NCBI GenBank assembly: GCA_017416505.1
Contig: JAFQCI010000058.1
Location: 1-13,725, forward strand
Length of the DNA: 13,725 bases
Reading direction: 5' to 3'
Origin: Lachnospiraceae bacterium
Lineage (GTDB): Bacteria > Bacillota_A > Clostridia > Lachnospirales > Lachnospiraceae
Shown: positions 6,406 to 13,712 of the stretch, in pieces
How the letters are laid out: every line of letters starts with the position of its first letter
How positions within the stretch are numbered: the first letter of the stretch is position 1
Notes under the pieces: generated by a model
Told to the model about the DNA's origin: nothing
Databases searched by the model: none
The model's input: the letters and a program-made list of their open reading frames with translations, nothing else
Translations under genes and position numbers: made by a program

Positions 6406-7644
6406 TTATTTAGGATTTAGTTCCTGTTTTGGTTCCTCAAGCCATGTAATCTTAGGTAACATCTTTTCGCATTCATCTTGCTCATATGGAAGATTCATAA
6501 AATCGAGAATCTCCATATCCGGAAACCATGCCTCACAATACGCAGGTATTACATGTTCCGGAACAATTCCAATTCTATCTTTTCCAAGAAGTCTGTCAAC
6601 AATCCCTTTTGCATCATGAAGATAAACCGCAACCCCTTCTGCCCTTAATGCATTATAAAACTTTATAGCTTCTATGGATCTTGTCCAAGCTTTACCTCGT
6701 ACGGATAAATAAAAGCCTTGTTCATTGTGATTCACATATAAGTCTATATGAGTTGAGTTGCCACCCCTACATACTTCCCAAGGATGACCACCACAGCGCT
6801 GTCTATCATTGTACCATACAGCAAATGCTTCACTTGAATCAGGATTAATCTCTGAAAGTCCTTCATCTCTGCCGTCAGCTTTCTTATAATACTGCTCCTT
6901 TGCAGAAAGACCTTCCAAATTTTCATATTTATTAGCTTTGTAGCCAATGGAACAGAATTCATAAAACTTTCCCGCTGTCATATCTAAAATATATTCCCCT
7001 ACAGGCTTTCCTTCCTTCTGTTCTTCAATGTTCGTTAGAAACAATTCTATCTCTTCATTCGATATACCAAGCAGATAAGATTCCTTACTATCTGGAAACA
7101 ACTTCCAATAATCTTTTCTCAAAATCGTTCCCGTTCTCTGACTAACCGGCAGATTCTGAACTACATCCTCATTATATGTTCCATTCTGTAATGCTTCAAC
7201 ACATTTCTTTAATGCCTCTTCCATCCAGACAAACAATTCTTTCAGTCCATACTCATATACCTCATTTTCTTCAAATACTTTTGACTGGTATATAATTTCT
7301 CTCCCAAGAAAAATCGCTCTATAATCATCATGCTCCAATGTCACAAGATGAAACCAGTTTGCTTCATCCGGATATTCTTCCAGCCACATTTTTGTAAAAT
7401 CTTCATAATTATCAACAATCCCTTCTTCCTTGAGGTATTCATAATCATCATAATCTTGGATGGAACCTCTTTCTGCTTTTAGCCAAAGTTCTCTTCTCTC
7501 ATCCTCACCACATGATGCTACTTTATGAATCTGTTCAAAAATCCTATCAATTACTTCTGTCGTCTCATTATCAAAAATAAATTTTCCACCTCGCAATACA
7601 TAAATCCAATGCTTAATCTGTGGTGCTTTCATCATTTTTTTCAT
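6406..7644 (-). CDS. Unrecognised 412-residue soluble protein
   Basis: I do not recognise this protein. It is acidic, rich in W, Y and E, and has no signal peptide or membrane segment, so it should be cytoplasmic. The N-terminal half is mostly helical and charged. The C-terminal part (about 270-412) looks like a separate domain: it contains CGGHPWEVCRGGNSTHIDLYV, then a predicted alternating sheet/helix stretch ending near NLPYEQDECEKMLPKITWLEEP. The chosen ATG (7644) has AAAGGAG about 10 bases upstream; an ATG 24 bases earlier would place that site inside the coding region. A good promoter lies about 70 bp upstream, so it is probably transcribed on its own, possibly reading into the small peptide gene 57 bp downstream. 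No terminator is seen between the two. Function is unknown. Confidence 0.8.
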   Translation of the reverse strand: MKKMMKAPQIKHWIYVLRGGKFIFDNETTEVIDRIFEQIHKVASCGEDERRELWLKAERGSIQDYDDYEYLKEEGIVDNYEDFTKMWLEEYPDEANWFHLVTLEHDDYRAIFLGREIIYQSKVFEENEVYEYGLKELFVWMEEALKKCVEALQNGTYNEDVVQNLPVSQRTGTILRKDYWKLFPDSKESYLLGISNEEIELFLTNIEEQKEGKPVGEYILDMTAGKFYEFCSIGYKANKYENLEGLSAKEQYYKKADGRDEGLSEINPDSSEAFAVWYNDRQRCGGHPWEVCRGGNSTHIDLYVNHNEQGFYLSVRGKAWTRSIEAIKFYNALRAEGVAVYLHDAKGIVDRLLGKDRIGIVPEHVIPAYCEAWFPDMEILDFMNLPYEQDECEKMLPKITWLEEPKQELNPK

Positions 7645-7711
7645 TTGCCATCTTCTCCTTTCCAACATCCTTCATCACTTTCCAATATATCACCCATAAA
7701 TTTTGCCACCG

Positions 7712-7745
7712 ATTATATTATACATATTTGATACAAATGATTCAA
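7712..7745 (-). promoter_or_regulatory. Promoter of the 412-residue protein gene
   Basis: Minus-strand TTGAAT (7745-7740) and TATAAT (7722-7717) are separated by 17 bp. A second overlapping TATAAT sits at 7717-7712. The rest of the spacer 7645-7862 is very AT-rich and holds no other gene that I can support. Confidence 0.65.
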
Positions 7746-7862
7746 ACTATTCACTTACATATTCATCTCAAAATTTTCAATCACACAATCACAATTTGCA
7801 AAAAAACAAAAAATTCACCCTTAAGTATATCATGTGCAAAGAAATAATTCAGGTATGAAAAG

Positions 7863-7905
7863 AAATTTTAAAGGCTTGCACCATCTTTAAAAGACAGTAC
7901 AAGCC
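7863..7905 (-). terminator. Terminator after the zinc-ribbon gene cluster
   Basis: On the minus strand GGCTTG (7905-7900) pairs with CAAGCC (7878-7873). The stem extends to about 16 bp using three G-U pairs, and TTTAAAATTT follows. It closes the run of small genes upstream on the minus strand. Confidence 0.65.
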
Positions 7906-7939
7906 CTTTATCCTCACACTTTCATCCTCTTTTATTCCA

Positions 7940-8068
7940 CTATTTATGAAATAGCTTAGAAAATAACCCTTTTCTTTTTTCCTGTTCTTCCGGAAATGGT
8001 TTAGGATATCCTATCAAGGCAGCATGTTGATTTACAATTTCTTTTGCTTTTCCAGCACTTACCTTCAT
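7940..8068 (-). CDS. Small 42-residue frame, probable C-terminal half of a split zinc-ribbon protein
   Basis: This frame starts at an ATG overlapping the stop of the zinc-ribbon gene (ATGA overlap) and runs 42 codons to TAG. It begins MKVSAGKAKEIVNQHAALIG and ends with a basic RKGLFSKLFHK. The first helix continues the pattern LIKNEKPEEAVNLCQ at the end of the upstream protein. Together they resemble the L7/L12-like helical unit often found after a zinc ribbon. Adding one base to the GGG run at the junction would join them as ...NLCQGIMKVSAGKAK. It is therefore either the tail of a frameshifted gene or a translationally coupled small gene. I favour the former. Confidence 0.5.
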   Translation of the reverse strand: MKVSAGKAKEIVNQHAALIGYPKPFPEEQEKRKGLFSKLFHK

Positions 8069-8286
8069 AATCCCTGACACAAGTTTACAGCCTCCTCCGG
8101 CTTTTCATTTTTAATCAAATACTGAATCTGCAAAATATCCGGTTGTGATAATACTCCAGTATGTTTTTTTGCATTATCCCTGGAAATTTGCTCCGTAAAT
8201 CCAAAAGTTGCACCACATCCGGAACATTTAGGCGTACCGTATATTATATATGTATTACATCTTGGACAATAAAAATTCTGCCCCAC
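8065..8286 (-). CDS. Zinc-ribbon protein, probably truncated by a frameshift
   Basis: This 73-residue protein has an N-terminal zinc ribbon with two knuckles, CPRC (residues 7-10) and CSGC (about 21-24), suited to binding one zinc ion. A predicted helix, DILQIQYLIKNEKPEEAVNLCQ, follows, and then the frame ends. The start is GTG at 8286, with AAAGGA about 14 bases upstream and no nearby in-frame ATG. The next frame overlaps by four bases and seems to continue the helix, which suggests a one-base loss in the GGG run near 8070-8074. It is the last part of a minus-strand run of small genes after the 311-residue protein. A regulatory or scaffold role is possible but not shown. Confidence 0.6.
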   Translation of the reverse strand: MGQNFYCPRCNTYIIYGTPKCSGCGATFGFTEQISRDNAKKHTGVLSQPDILQIQYLIKNEKPEEAVNLCQGL

Positions 8287-8327
8287 AATAAATCCATCCT
8301 TTCTTTTGCAGCTTATAAAAACAAATA

Positions 8328-8531
8328 TTAATCATCCGGAAGTTCTTTAAACATATGAATGGTTCTGTATATTTCCCCACAAGCAGGACATTTCCAATCA
8401 CAATCATTTTTCTTTGCTTTTTTATGTAAATGCTCAAGTTCTGCCACTTTGCACTTTGGACACACAGTAGGCATACATGCCCAAAGCCTTTTTAACAATT
8501 CTACTTCTTCCTCTCGGTTGTCTGTATACAT
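8328..8531 (-). CDS. Small zinc-ribbon protein
   Basis: This 67-residue acidic protein has two cysteine knuckles, CPKC (about 24-27) and CPAC (about 48-51), giving a rubredoxin-like zinc ribbon. The residues between (about 28-47) include ELEHLHKKAKKNDCDWK. It is cytoplasmic, with no membrane segment. The ATG at 8531 has an excellent GGAGG six bases upstream, so this start is preferred to the GTG 15 bases earlier. It lies 36 bp after the 311-residue gene and 41 bp before the other zinc-ribbon gene, probably in one transcript. Partners are unknown. Confidence 0.75.
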   Translation of the reverse strand: MYTDNREEEVELLKRLWACMPTVCPKCKVAELEHLHKKAKKNDCDWKCPACGEIYRTIHMFKELPDD

Positions 8532-8567
8532 AATATTCCTCCACAAAAAACTTACTAAGACCGGATA

Positions 8568-9503
8568 TTATAACATTTCCACTTTCACACCACATTTCTC
8601 TAATACTGCCACCACGTTCTTAGGCTTAGATGACATCAATGTCACATGACGTAAATTAGGGAATTGTTTTACCTCTTCTTCTGTAATCCTATTAATGTCA
8701 AATATATCATCTTCACCATCCCATAAAGGTACAATCTGTAAATAAATATCGTCACCACCATCCATTTCGAGTTCTGTGACTTCTTCTGCTAATCTCTTAG
8801 GAATCTGTAAATCCTTAAACCATTTTTTAGCTTCTTTAATTGGTTCATAACCTTCGTCATCAATATCTATATCTCTTCTTGTATATTCTTCTGCAAACTC
8901 ATAAATATCAAACTTAGGAGTCAGAAGTTCCTTTTCATACATAAGCTGCTGTATCACCGCCAATTTAAAATTATAGTTAGTAAACTCTAAGATTGGTTCA
9001 TTTAATTTTTGTACCACATATTTCTTAGCTTTCTTTACTTTTGGTGCAATATAATCAATCTCAATTCGACTAGAAGAAAGTGCTGCAATCTTCGTATCTT
9101 CTGCCTGAGATATCATGTCTGGTAGCAATGTACATAAGTTAAAACACCCTTGCTTCATCTCCTGTGTATCTCTTCCATTATATTTCCAATTACTTTCCAA
9201 ATAATTCTTCTTACCAATCAATATTTTTCCTTCGTACAAATTTGAAACAGGATTACTTTCATATAAATTGATACATACTGCCCATGCAGTAATCTCAGTA
9301 CATTCCTTATTTAACCATCCAAAAATACCCAAATTATCCCAAACCTGATATTGAACATTATATTCAGGATTAGCCAGAAGATATCTTCCTTCACCAAGAA
9401 TGTTTTTAACTTCATCCAACTTAAATGGAGGAGCCAGTTTCTCACCATCGAATTCAATGCAATCCTTTGAAATTACTATTAATGATTCTCTATCATTTGT
9501 CAT
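8568..9503 (-). CDS. DUF7738/DUF6892-like protein, possible immunity-type
   Basis: This 311-residue cytoplasmic protein seems to have two domains. The N-terminal part (about 1-100) contains ILGEGRYLLANPEYNVQYQV and WDNLGIFGWL, reminiscent of the DUF7738 type. The C-terminal part (about 180-311) contains FKLAVIQQLMYEKELLTPKF, EEVTELEMDGGDDIYLQIVP, LWDGEDDIFDI and FPNLRHVTL, reminiscent of DUF6892. These assignments come from memory of family patterns and were not searched. Such proteins are often found in accessory clusters beside toxin or immunity genes, but no toxin is in view. The ATG has GGAGG nine bases upstream; that site overlaps the stop codon of the metallophosphatase remnant. It appears to lead the run with the two zinc-ribbon genes. 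Confidence 0.7.
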   Translation of the reverse strand: MTNDRESLIVISKDCIEFDGEKLAPPFKLDEVKNILGEGRYLLANPEYNVQYQVWDNLGIFGWLNKECTEITAWAVCINLYESNPVSNLYEGKILIGKKNYLESNWKYNGRDTQEMKQGCFNLCTLLPDMISQAEDTKIAALSSSRIEIDYIAPKVKKAKKYVVQKLNEPILEFTNYNFKLAVIQQLMYEKELLTPKFDIYEFAEEYTRRDIDIDDEGYEPIKEAKKWFKDLQIPKRLAEEVTELEMDGGDDIYLQIVPLWDGEDDIFDINRITEEEVKQFPNLRHVTLMSSKPKNVVAVLEKCGVKVEML

Positions 9504-9509
9504 TTTTTC

Positions 9510-9617
9510 CTACCTCCAAGTGTAATTTTCTAATGTTTTTTCAGCTAAATATTTCACAAATAATTTAGTCGAAAATCTGTTAAATTTACTATGACAATCA
9601 CCAGTGATATAAATCAT
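9510..9617 (-). pseudogene. Metallophosphatase N-terminal remnant
   Basis: The frame begins ATG and reads MIYITGDCHSKFNRFSTKLF. This matches the N-terminus of calcineurin-like metallophosphatases, where GDxH supplies metal ligands. After about 20 residues similarity ends, and the frame stops at 35 codons, well short of the roughly 200 or more residues of such enzymes. GGAGG lies about 14 bases upstream. The stop sits inside the ribosome binding site of the 311-residue gene. It looks like a deletion scar rather than a working gene. Confidence 0.6.
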
Positions 9618-9676
9618 ACTTGAAATTTCTCCCTCCTAAACTTTCTATTCTCTTTTTACAGACATCAAATCATCAG

Positions 9677-9705
9677 ACTATCTAATATCCTTTTCACAAT
9701 ACCAA
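9677..9705 (-). promoter_or_regulatory. Weak promoter candidate for the 311-residue gene cluster
   Basis: Minus-strand TTGGTA (9705-9700) and GATAGT (9682-9677) are 17 bp apart, each matching four of six consensus bases. It would drive the metallophosphatase remnant and the genes after it. Otherwise 9618-9724 shows nothing clear. Confidence 0.3.
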
Positions 9706-9724
9706 GGACTATTCTCCATAAATT

Positions 9725-11173
9725 TTAACCTTCATACACTCTATATTTGATTTTATTTTTCTTCATGTATGATTCTGCAAAAGAACCTGCTGCCACAATT
9801 GCAGTCACTTTCTCACATCGAAAGAAAGGCCAGTTACCTATTGATTTAATCCCCTTTGGAATCCAAACTTCTTTTAAATTTGTGCAATCTCTAAATAAAT
9901 CCTGACTTAATACTTCTACCCCGCTTGGTATTCTGACTTTTTTCAGCTTAACACATCCACAAAATGCTCCTATTCCTATATATTTCAGTGTTTCAGGCAT
10001 TTCTATGTCGCTTAGTTTATCACATGACTTTCCTAAAAATACTTTGCCAAAAGTCGCATCTGCAATACCTACCGTTCCATCCTCTATAAAAAACTTGCCA
10101 GATAAAGATTTATCCACATCAATAAGCCAATGACAAAGATATAAGGCTCCATCTTTCCAATTCGCTTTCTCATTCACATAACCCGTATTAGCAAAGGCAG
10201 TTCTTGCAATACTTTTTATACTGCCTGGTAATTGGATTTCACATAAATTGATACAATTTTCAAATGCATCTCTTCCAATTACTTCAATCCCCTCAGGAAG
10301 ATGAACCCTCCTAAGTTTTTGATTGTTCTGAAACATCCCCGAAATATCTTTTACGCCTATTGGCAGTTCCACATTTTCCAGTGAGGTACATCCCCTTAAT
10401 GCACCTGCTCCAAATCCTTTTATCTGATTCGGAAATGAAATATCAGTTAAACTGCCACAATCAGCAAACGCATTTCTGCCAATGTAATCAACGGTTTCAG
10501 GAAGAATAATTTCTGTTAGTTTATTGCATTTTGCAAATGCCCCATCAGCAATACCAATCGTACCTTCTTTCACCAAAAGCCGGCCTTCCGTTTCCGGTTT
10601 TACCTTTAACAACCAGTCTCCTAAATATATCGCACCATTTTCCCAATTTTCTTCCTTATGATAGTAAGCTGTGTCTGAAAATGCGTTTTCTTCTATTTTT
10701 ACGATTTCAGACTCTACCACTATTTCACTTAAATTTATACAACCTTCGAAGGCATATCCTTCAATCACTTTAATAGACTTTGGTATCACAAGTTTTCTTA
10801 ATCTGTCACAATGATAAAAAGCTTCTCTTCTGATTACATTTAATGTAATCCTTCCATCTATAATGGAAGGAATCTCAAATTCTTCTACTATGGGAATTAC
10901 AGCCCTATCACCTATTAATTCCTCTATCTTATATGGTTTCTTGTATTCCCACTGCCCATTTTCATTCTTCATAAATCCTCTAGCAGGATAACACGTTTCA
11001 GGGTGAACTCCACCCCTGTCTACATCCATCCTTGCCTGATACTCATAATAATCTGCCTCTATTTTTCCGGCACCTTCCTTGCATATGAAAGAATTATTTC
11101 CTTTTCCATTCAAATATAAGAACATTCCATTTCTAAAAACAATTTTATCTTCCCACATACTAAATTCATCCAT
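9725..11173 (-). CDS. BspA-like leucine-rich repeat protein, cytoplasmic
   Basis: This 482-residue protein has repeated LRR_5 (BspA-type) units from about residue 95 to the end, with recurring patterns like IGRNAFADCGSLTDISFP and IGRDAFENCINLCEIQLPG. An N-terminal 90-residue non-repeat region precedes them. A larger block is duplicated about 162 residues apart: one copy near 162-212 (NAFSDTAYYHKEENWENGAI) and one near 324-374 (TAFANTGYVNEKANWKDGAL). There is no signal peptide or cell-wall anchor, unlike surface BspA proteins, so it should act inside the cell, probably by protein binding. The ATG at 11173 has AAGGGG eight bases upstream and follows the stop of the previous gene by two bases, so the two are translationally close and co-transcribed. 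A TTG two codons earlier is less likely. Confidence 0.85.
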   Translation of the reverse strand: MDEFSMWEDKIVFRNGMFLYLNGKGNNSFICKEGAGKIEADYYEYQARMDVDRGGVHPETCYPARGFMKNENGQWEYKKPYKIEELIGDRAVIPIVEEFEIPSIIDGRITLNVIRREAFYHCDRLRKLVIPKSIKVIEGYAFEGCINLSEIVVESEIVKIEENAFSDTAYYHKEENWENGAIYLGDWLLKVKPETEGRLLVKEGTIGIADGAFAKCNKLTEIILPETVDYIGRNAFADCGSLTDISFPNQIKGFGAGALRGCTSLENVELPIGVKDISGMFQNNQKLRRVHLPEGIEVIGRDAFENCINLCEIQLPGSIKSIARTAFANTGYVNEKANWKDGALYLCHWLIDVDKSLSGKFFIEDGTVGIADATFGKVFLGKSCDKLSDIEMPETLKYIGIGAFCGCVKLKKVRIPSGVEVLSQDLFRDCTNLKEVWIPKGIKSIGNWPFFRCEKVTAIVAAGSFAESYMKKNKIKYRVYEG

Positions 11174-11175
11174 GA

Positions 11176-12147
11176 TCAAGTCCCCTTTCTATAGGTTTCC
11201 AGTTCTTCCAAAGTAACATATTCAATATGACTCCATAACTCTTCTGCTTCCCTCAAACATTCCCTTTCCACAATGTAAGGACGTGTTTCACCTGCAATGC
11301 CTCTGGAAAAAAATTCTTTATCCATTGTATTTGAACTTCGTCGATATACATCCAGAAGATTCTCCCGCTCTTTTATTCCTAGCAATTTTTGACGAAGCAA
11401 TTCATTATATAAATCATTCCTCAATATTACATCACAGGCAGCAAGCCTAGCTTCCTCGTCCTTTAAAATTCTTTCTTCCGTAAAGTATGTTGTAATCTCA
11501 CCAATTAATTTATCATCGTTAATTTCCAATTCTGTATTATCATGGTAATATTCATCGATATATTTTATTATCTTATCTCTTAAAACCTCTGGAATAGGAT
11601 AAACAAGATACCCCGTATTCCATTCATCTTCAAATCCATACATCTTTTTCTCTTCCGGGGTAGTTCTTTTTTTCAATGTTAATTCTATATTTTGAAAGAT
11701 TGAATCATCTGTTTCTTTGTTATAATAATGCCAAGCCATATATTGGTCATAATAATCATGTACATATCCCCTCTTTTTAAGCTTATCATCATCAGGATAC
11801 GAAGAAATTTCACGTACTACATACTTTCCAGCTTGATTTTTGTAAAAGAATTGTCCCTCGCCACATACCACTTCAATTTTATACACATGAATCTGCTTGT
11901 CCGACTGTTTAAATTCTACAAATTTTTTGTATCTTACCAAGGCATTGAACATATAATCATATTCTTCTCCCTTTTGACACTCTTTGCTATAAGTGGACAG
12001 TCTGTGATTTACCCTCTTTCCATTCAAAGATACAGGCTTTTTATTATCATATTCAAAGGAATACCAATCTGATGGTATGTCATATTCATTTAATTTTTCT
12101 ATCAGTTCTTCTTTTGTTTTAATTCTTACCATATAGCAATTCTCCAT
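11176..12147 (-). CDS. Unrecognised 323-residue soluble protein
   Basis: I do not recognise a family. The protein is rich in charged residues and tyrosine and has no signal peptide or membrane helix. It seems to have an N-terminal mixed region (about 1-150; IKTKEELIEKLNEYDIPSDW, LSTYSKECQKGEEYDYMFNA) and a helical C-terminal half (about 190-323; DKIIKYIDEYYHDNTELEIN, ERECLREAEELWSHIEYVTL). The ATG at 12147 has a poorly spaced GGAAG. The internal ATG at codon 6 (12132) has GGAG nine bases upstream and is a good alternative. It lies 44 bp after the HD-GYP gene and two bases before the LRR gene start, so the three probably form one transcript. The tight link to the LRR gene suggests the two proteins work together, which is inference. 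Confidence 0.75.
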   Translation of the reverse strand: MENCYMVRIKTKEELIEKLNEYDIPSDWYSFEYDNKKPVSLNGKRVNHRLSTYSKECQKGEEYDYMFNALVRYKKFVEFKQSDKQIHVYKIEVVCGEGQFFYKNQAGKYVVREISSYPDDDKLKKRGYVHDYYDQYMAWHYYNKETDDSIFQNIELTLKKRTTPEEKKMYGFEDEWNTGYLVYPIPEVLRDKIIKYIDEYYHDNTELEINDDKLIGEITTYFTEERILKDEEARLAACDVILRNDLYNELLRQKLLGIKERENLLDVYRRSSNTMDKEFFSRGIAGETRPYIVERECLREAEELWSHIEYVTLEELETYRKGT

Positions 12148-12191
12148 TATTCTTCCGGCTGAATTTCATTCCACATAACTAAGTACTTTTA

Positions 12192-13478
12192 TTACTCATG
12201 CATCTTATAGCTTACATCTTCCTTCATTAATTCAATCATAATTTCTGCTATTTCTGAATCAAACTGTGTTCCTTTTCCCTTTTCCATTTCTGCCAAAACA
12301 ATATCCTGTGCCAATACATCCCTGTAACTTCTCTTAGAAGTCATAGCATCATAAGCATCTGCCACTCCAATAATTCTTGCCAGTTCAGGAATATCCAAGC
12401 CTTGTAAACCATCCGGATACCCCTTTCCATCATAACGCTCATGATGATATCTTGCTCCAATTGCAATATCCGGTATTTCCGTTACTTCCTTTAGAATATT
12501 CCCTCCTATAGAAGGATGTGTCTTAATAATTGCGTATTCCTCATCGGTTAATCTTGCCGGCTTATTAATAATTTCTCTTGGTACACCTATCTTCCCAATG
12601 TCATGCAATAATGCAGCATAATATAAATGCTCCAAATTTTCCCCTGTATAACCCATGCGTTTTGCAATCATTACAGAATATTCTGCTACCCTGGTGGAAT
12701 GTCCATTTGTATATGAGTCCTTTGCATCAATTGTATTGGCTAATGCCTTTACCATTTGAAGAGACATCTTCTCCATACTCTTGCGTCGTTTTTCAGCCAC
12801 TCCGGTATAGTAGGAACGCTTATTTCCCTGCATAATTAAAACAATGGTCGTCACTGTCAAAACTATGGACATAATACCCTCTGCTACCATGGACGAGGCG
12901 ATATCCTTTGCTACATCCTTGCCAAAGGCATTGGCTATTCCCTCAACGTTTCTGTTCATATATTGTGATGTGAACATCATCATCGTTCCAACAATCCATA
13001 ACAAAATTCTCTCCCAACTTTGTACATACCTGTGTCTCATTTCAAGTTTAAAATTATTTCTCCACTTTTTACCGTATTTGTAAAATAAAAACAATAAAAT
13101 TCCTATAATAGCATATATAACACCCTGATAAATGAACTGAATATGTTCATCAAAAGAAAAGATACTGTTTGGCAATATCATAATCGGAACAACAAGACCA
13201 TCCATAATCCCTATTATAGGAATTTGAAGAAAAAAGCCTGTAAATTTCTTTTTACTTCTAGCAAGAAAAATATTAAAGCCACAGGCCAGCATAGCAAAAT
13301 ATGCAGCCACCTCTGTTCCTGTAAATGTGCATAAAATAAGCCCAAGGCTTAATGTAACAATATAAAAATATTTTTGCTTCTCTTTTCCCAAACCCTTTTC
13401 CAAAAACACATATCTTTGAATCAGAAACATTGCTATATATTGAACTAAAAATTCCAAATATGAAAATACAACTTCCAA
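12192..13478 (-). CDS. Membrane HD-GYP domain cyclic-di-GMP phosphodiesterase
   Basis: This 428-residue protein has about seven N-terminal hydrophobic segments (roughly 5-25, 37-55, 57-73, 82-103, 113-133, 156-172, 194-217), followed by a cytoplasmic HD-GYP domain (about 235-420). The catalytic residues are intact: H260, the HD pair H292/D293 in LLHDIGKIGVP, H321, H345/H346 in HHERYDGKGYP, and D374. Such enzymes hydrolyse the second messenger c-di-GMP, so this is probably a membrane-tethered regulator of that pool; the membrane part may be a sensor. The start is a TTG at 13478, chosen because AAGGAG lies 10 bases upstream and the first ATG (codon 17) would cut into the first membrane helix. 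It is first in a transcript with the 323-residue and LRR genes. Confidence 0.9.
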   Translation of the reverse strand: MEVVFSYLEFLVQYIAMFLIQRYVFLEKGLGKEKQKYFYIVTLSLGLILCTFTGTEVAAYFAMLACGFNIFLARSKKKFTGFFLQIPIIGIMDGLVVPIMILPNSIFSFDEHIQFIYQGVIYAIIGILLFLFYKYGKKWRNNFKLEMRHRYVQSWERILLWIVGTMMMFTSQYMNRNVEGIANAFGKDVAKDIASSMVAEGIMSIVLTVTTIVLIMQGNKRSYYTGVAEKRRKSMEKMSLQMVKALANTIDAKDSYTNGHSTRVAEYSVMIAKRMGYTGENLEHLYYAALLHDIGKIGVPREIINKPARLTDEEYAIIKTHPSIGGNILKEVTEIPDIAIGARYHHERYDGKGYPDGLQGLDIPELARIIGVADAYDAMTSKRSYRDVLAQDIVLAEMEKGKGTQFDSEIAEIMIELMKEDVSYKMHE

Positions 13479-13515
13479 CTACCCTCATCTCCTTGTAACT
13501 GCATTGATATTTACT

Positions 13516-13544
13516 ATTATACGTCACAGAAACTTCACAAGCAA
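13516..13544 (-). promoter_or_regulatory. Promoter of the HD-GYP operon
   Basis: Minus-strand TTGCTT (13544-13539) and a perfect TATAAT (13521-13516) are 17 bp apart. The predicted start is about 30 bases before the TTG start codon of the HD-GYP gene. Confidence 0.65.
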
Positions 13545-13583
13545 GATGATATTCAACGTAGTTTAGTTTGTATTCTCTGTAAC

Positions 13584-13618
13584 TGTTACTGTCCACTCGT
13601 GCCTCGTAAACAGTAACA
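13584..13618. repeat. Palindromic intergenic repeat, copy 3
   Basis: TGTTACTGT (13584-13592) and ACAGTAACA (13610-13618) form a 9-bp stem. The interior is longer (17 bases) than in copies 1 and 2. It shares the GTTACTGT / ACAGTAAC arms and, with copy 2, the TCC that follows the left arm. Confidence 0.6.
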
Positions 13619-13619
13619 A

Positions 13620-13665
13620 TTCGCAGGCTCATTTAGAGTTTTGCTTCGCAAAAGGAGCCTGCGAA
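13620..13665. other. Two-tier intergenic hairpin
   Basis: A perfect 11-bp outer stem (TTCGCAGGCTC 13620-13630 with GAGCCTGCGAA 13655-13665) encloses an inner stem TTTTGC / GCAAAA with a TTC loop (13639-13653). No T-run follows. The form matches the leader hairpin at 4115-4146. Confidence 0.6.
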
Positions 13666-13685
13666 CTCCTGAATCACGTTCTTAC

Positions 13686-13712
13686 GCACCAAAACAGCAA
13701 GTGTTTTGGTGC
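13686..13712. other. Intergenic hairpin at the right edge
   Basis: A perfect 11-bp stem GCACCAAAACA (13686-13696) with TGTTTTGGTGC (13702-13712) and a GCAAG loop. There is no T-run on either side in view. The sequence TGTACAGTA at the very end may begin another element cut by the window. Confidence 0.55.

Noticed and set aside
8065..8080. Programmed -1 frameshift joining the two zinc-ribbon frames
   Set aside because: No X-XXY-YYZ slippery heptamer is visible at the junction; decay or a simple indel explains it better.
8255..8437. Minus-strand 60-residue frame between the zinc-ribbon genes
   Set aside because: It overlaps both zinc-ribbon genes in another frame, and no domain pattern is present.
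13273..13632. Minus-strand 119-residue frame overlapping the HD-GYP start
   Set aside because: It lies out of frame with the HD-GYP gene, shows no family pattern and crosses the repeat copy at 13584-13618. Its internal ATG merely shares the HD-GYP ribosome binding site.
13620..13712. Rho-independent terminators at the right edge
   Set aside because: The stems are strong but neither strand has the required run of T after them.
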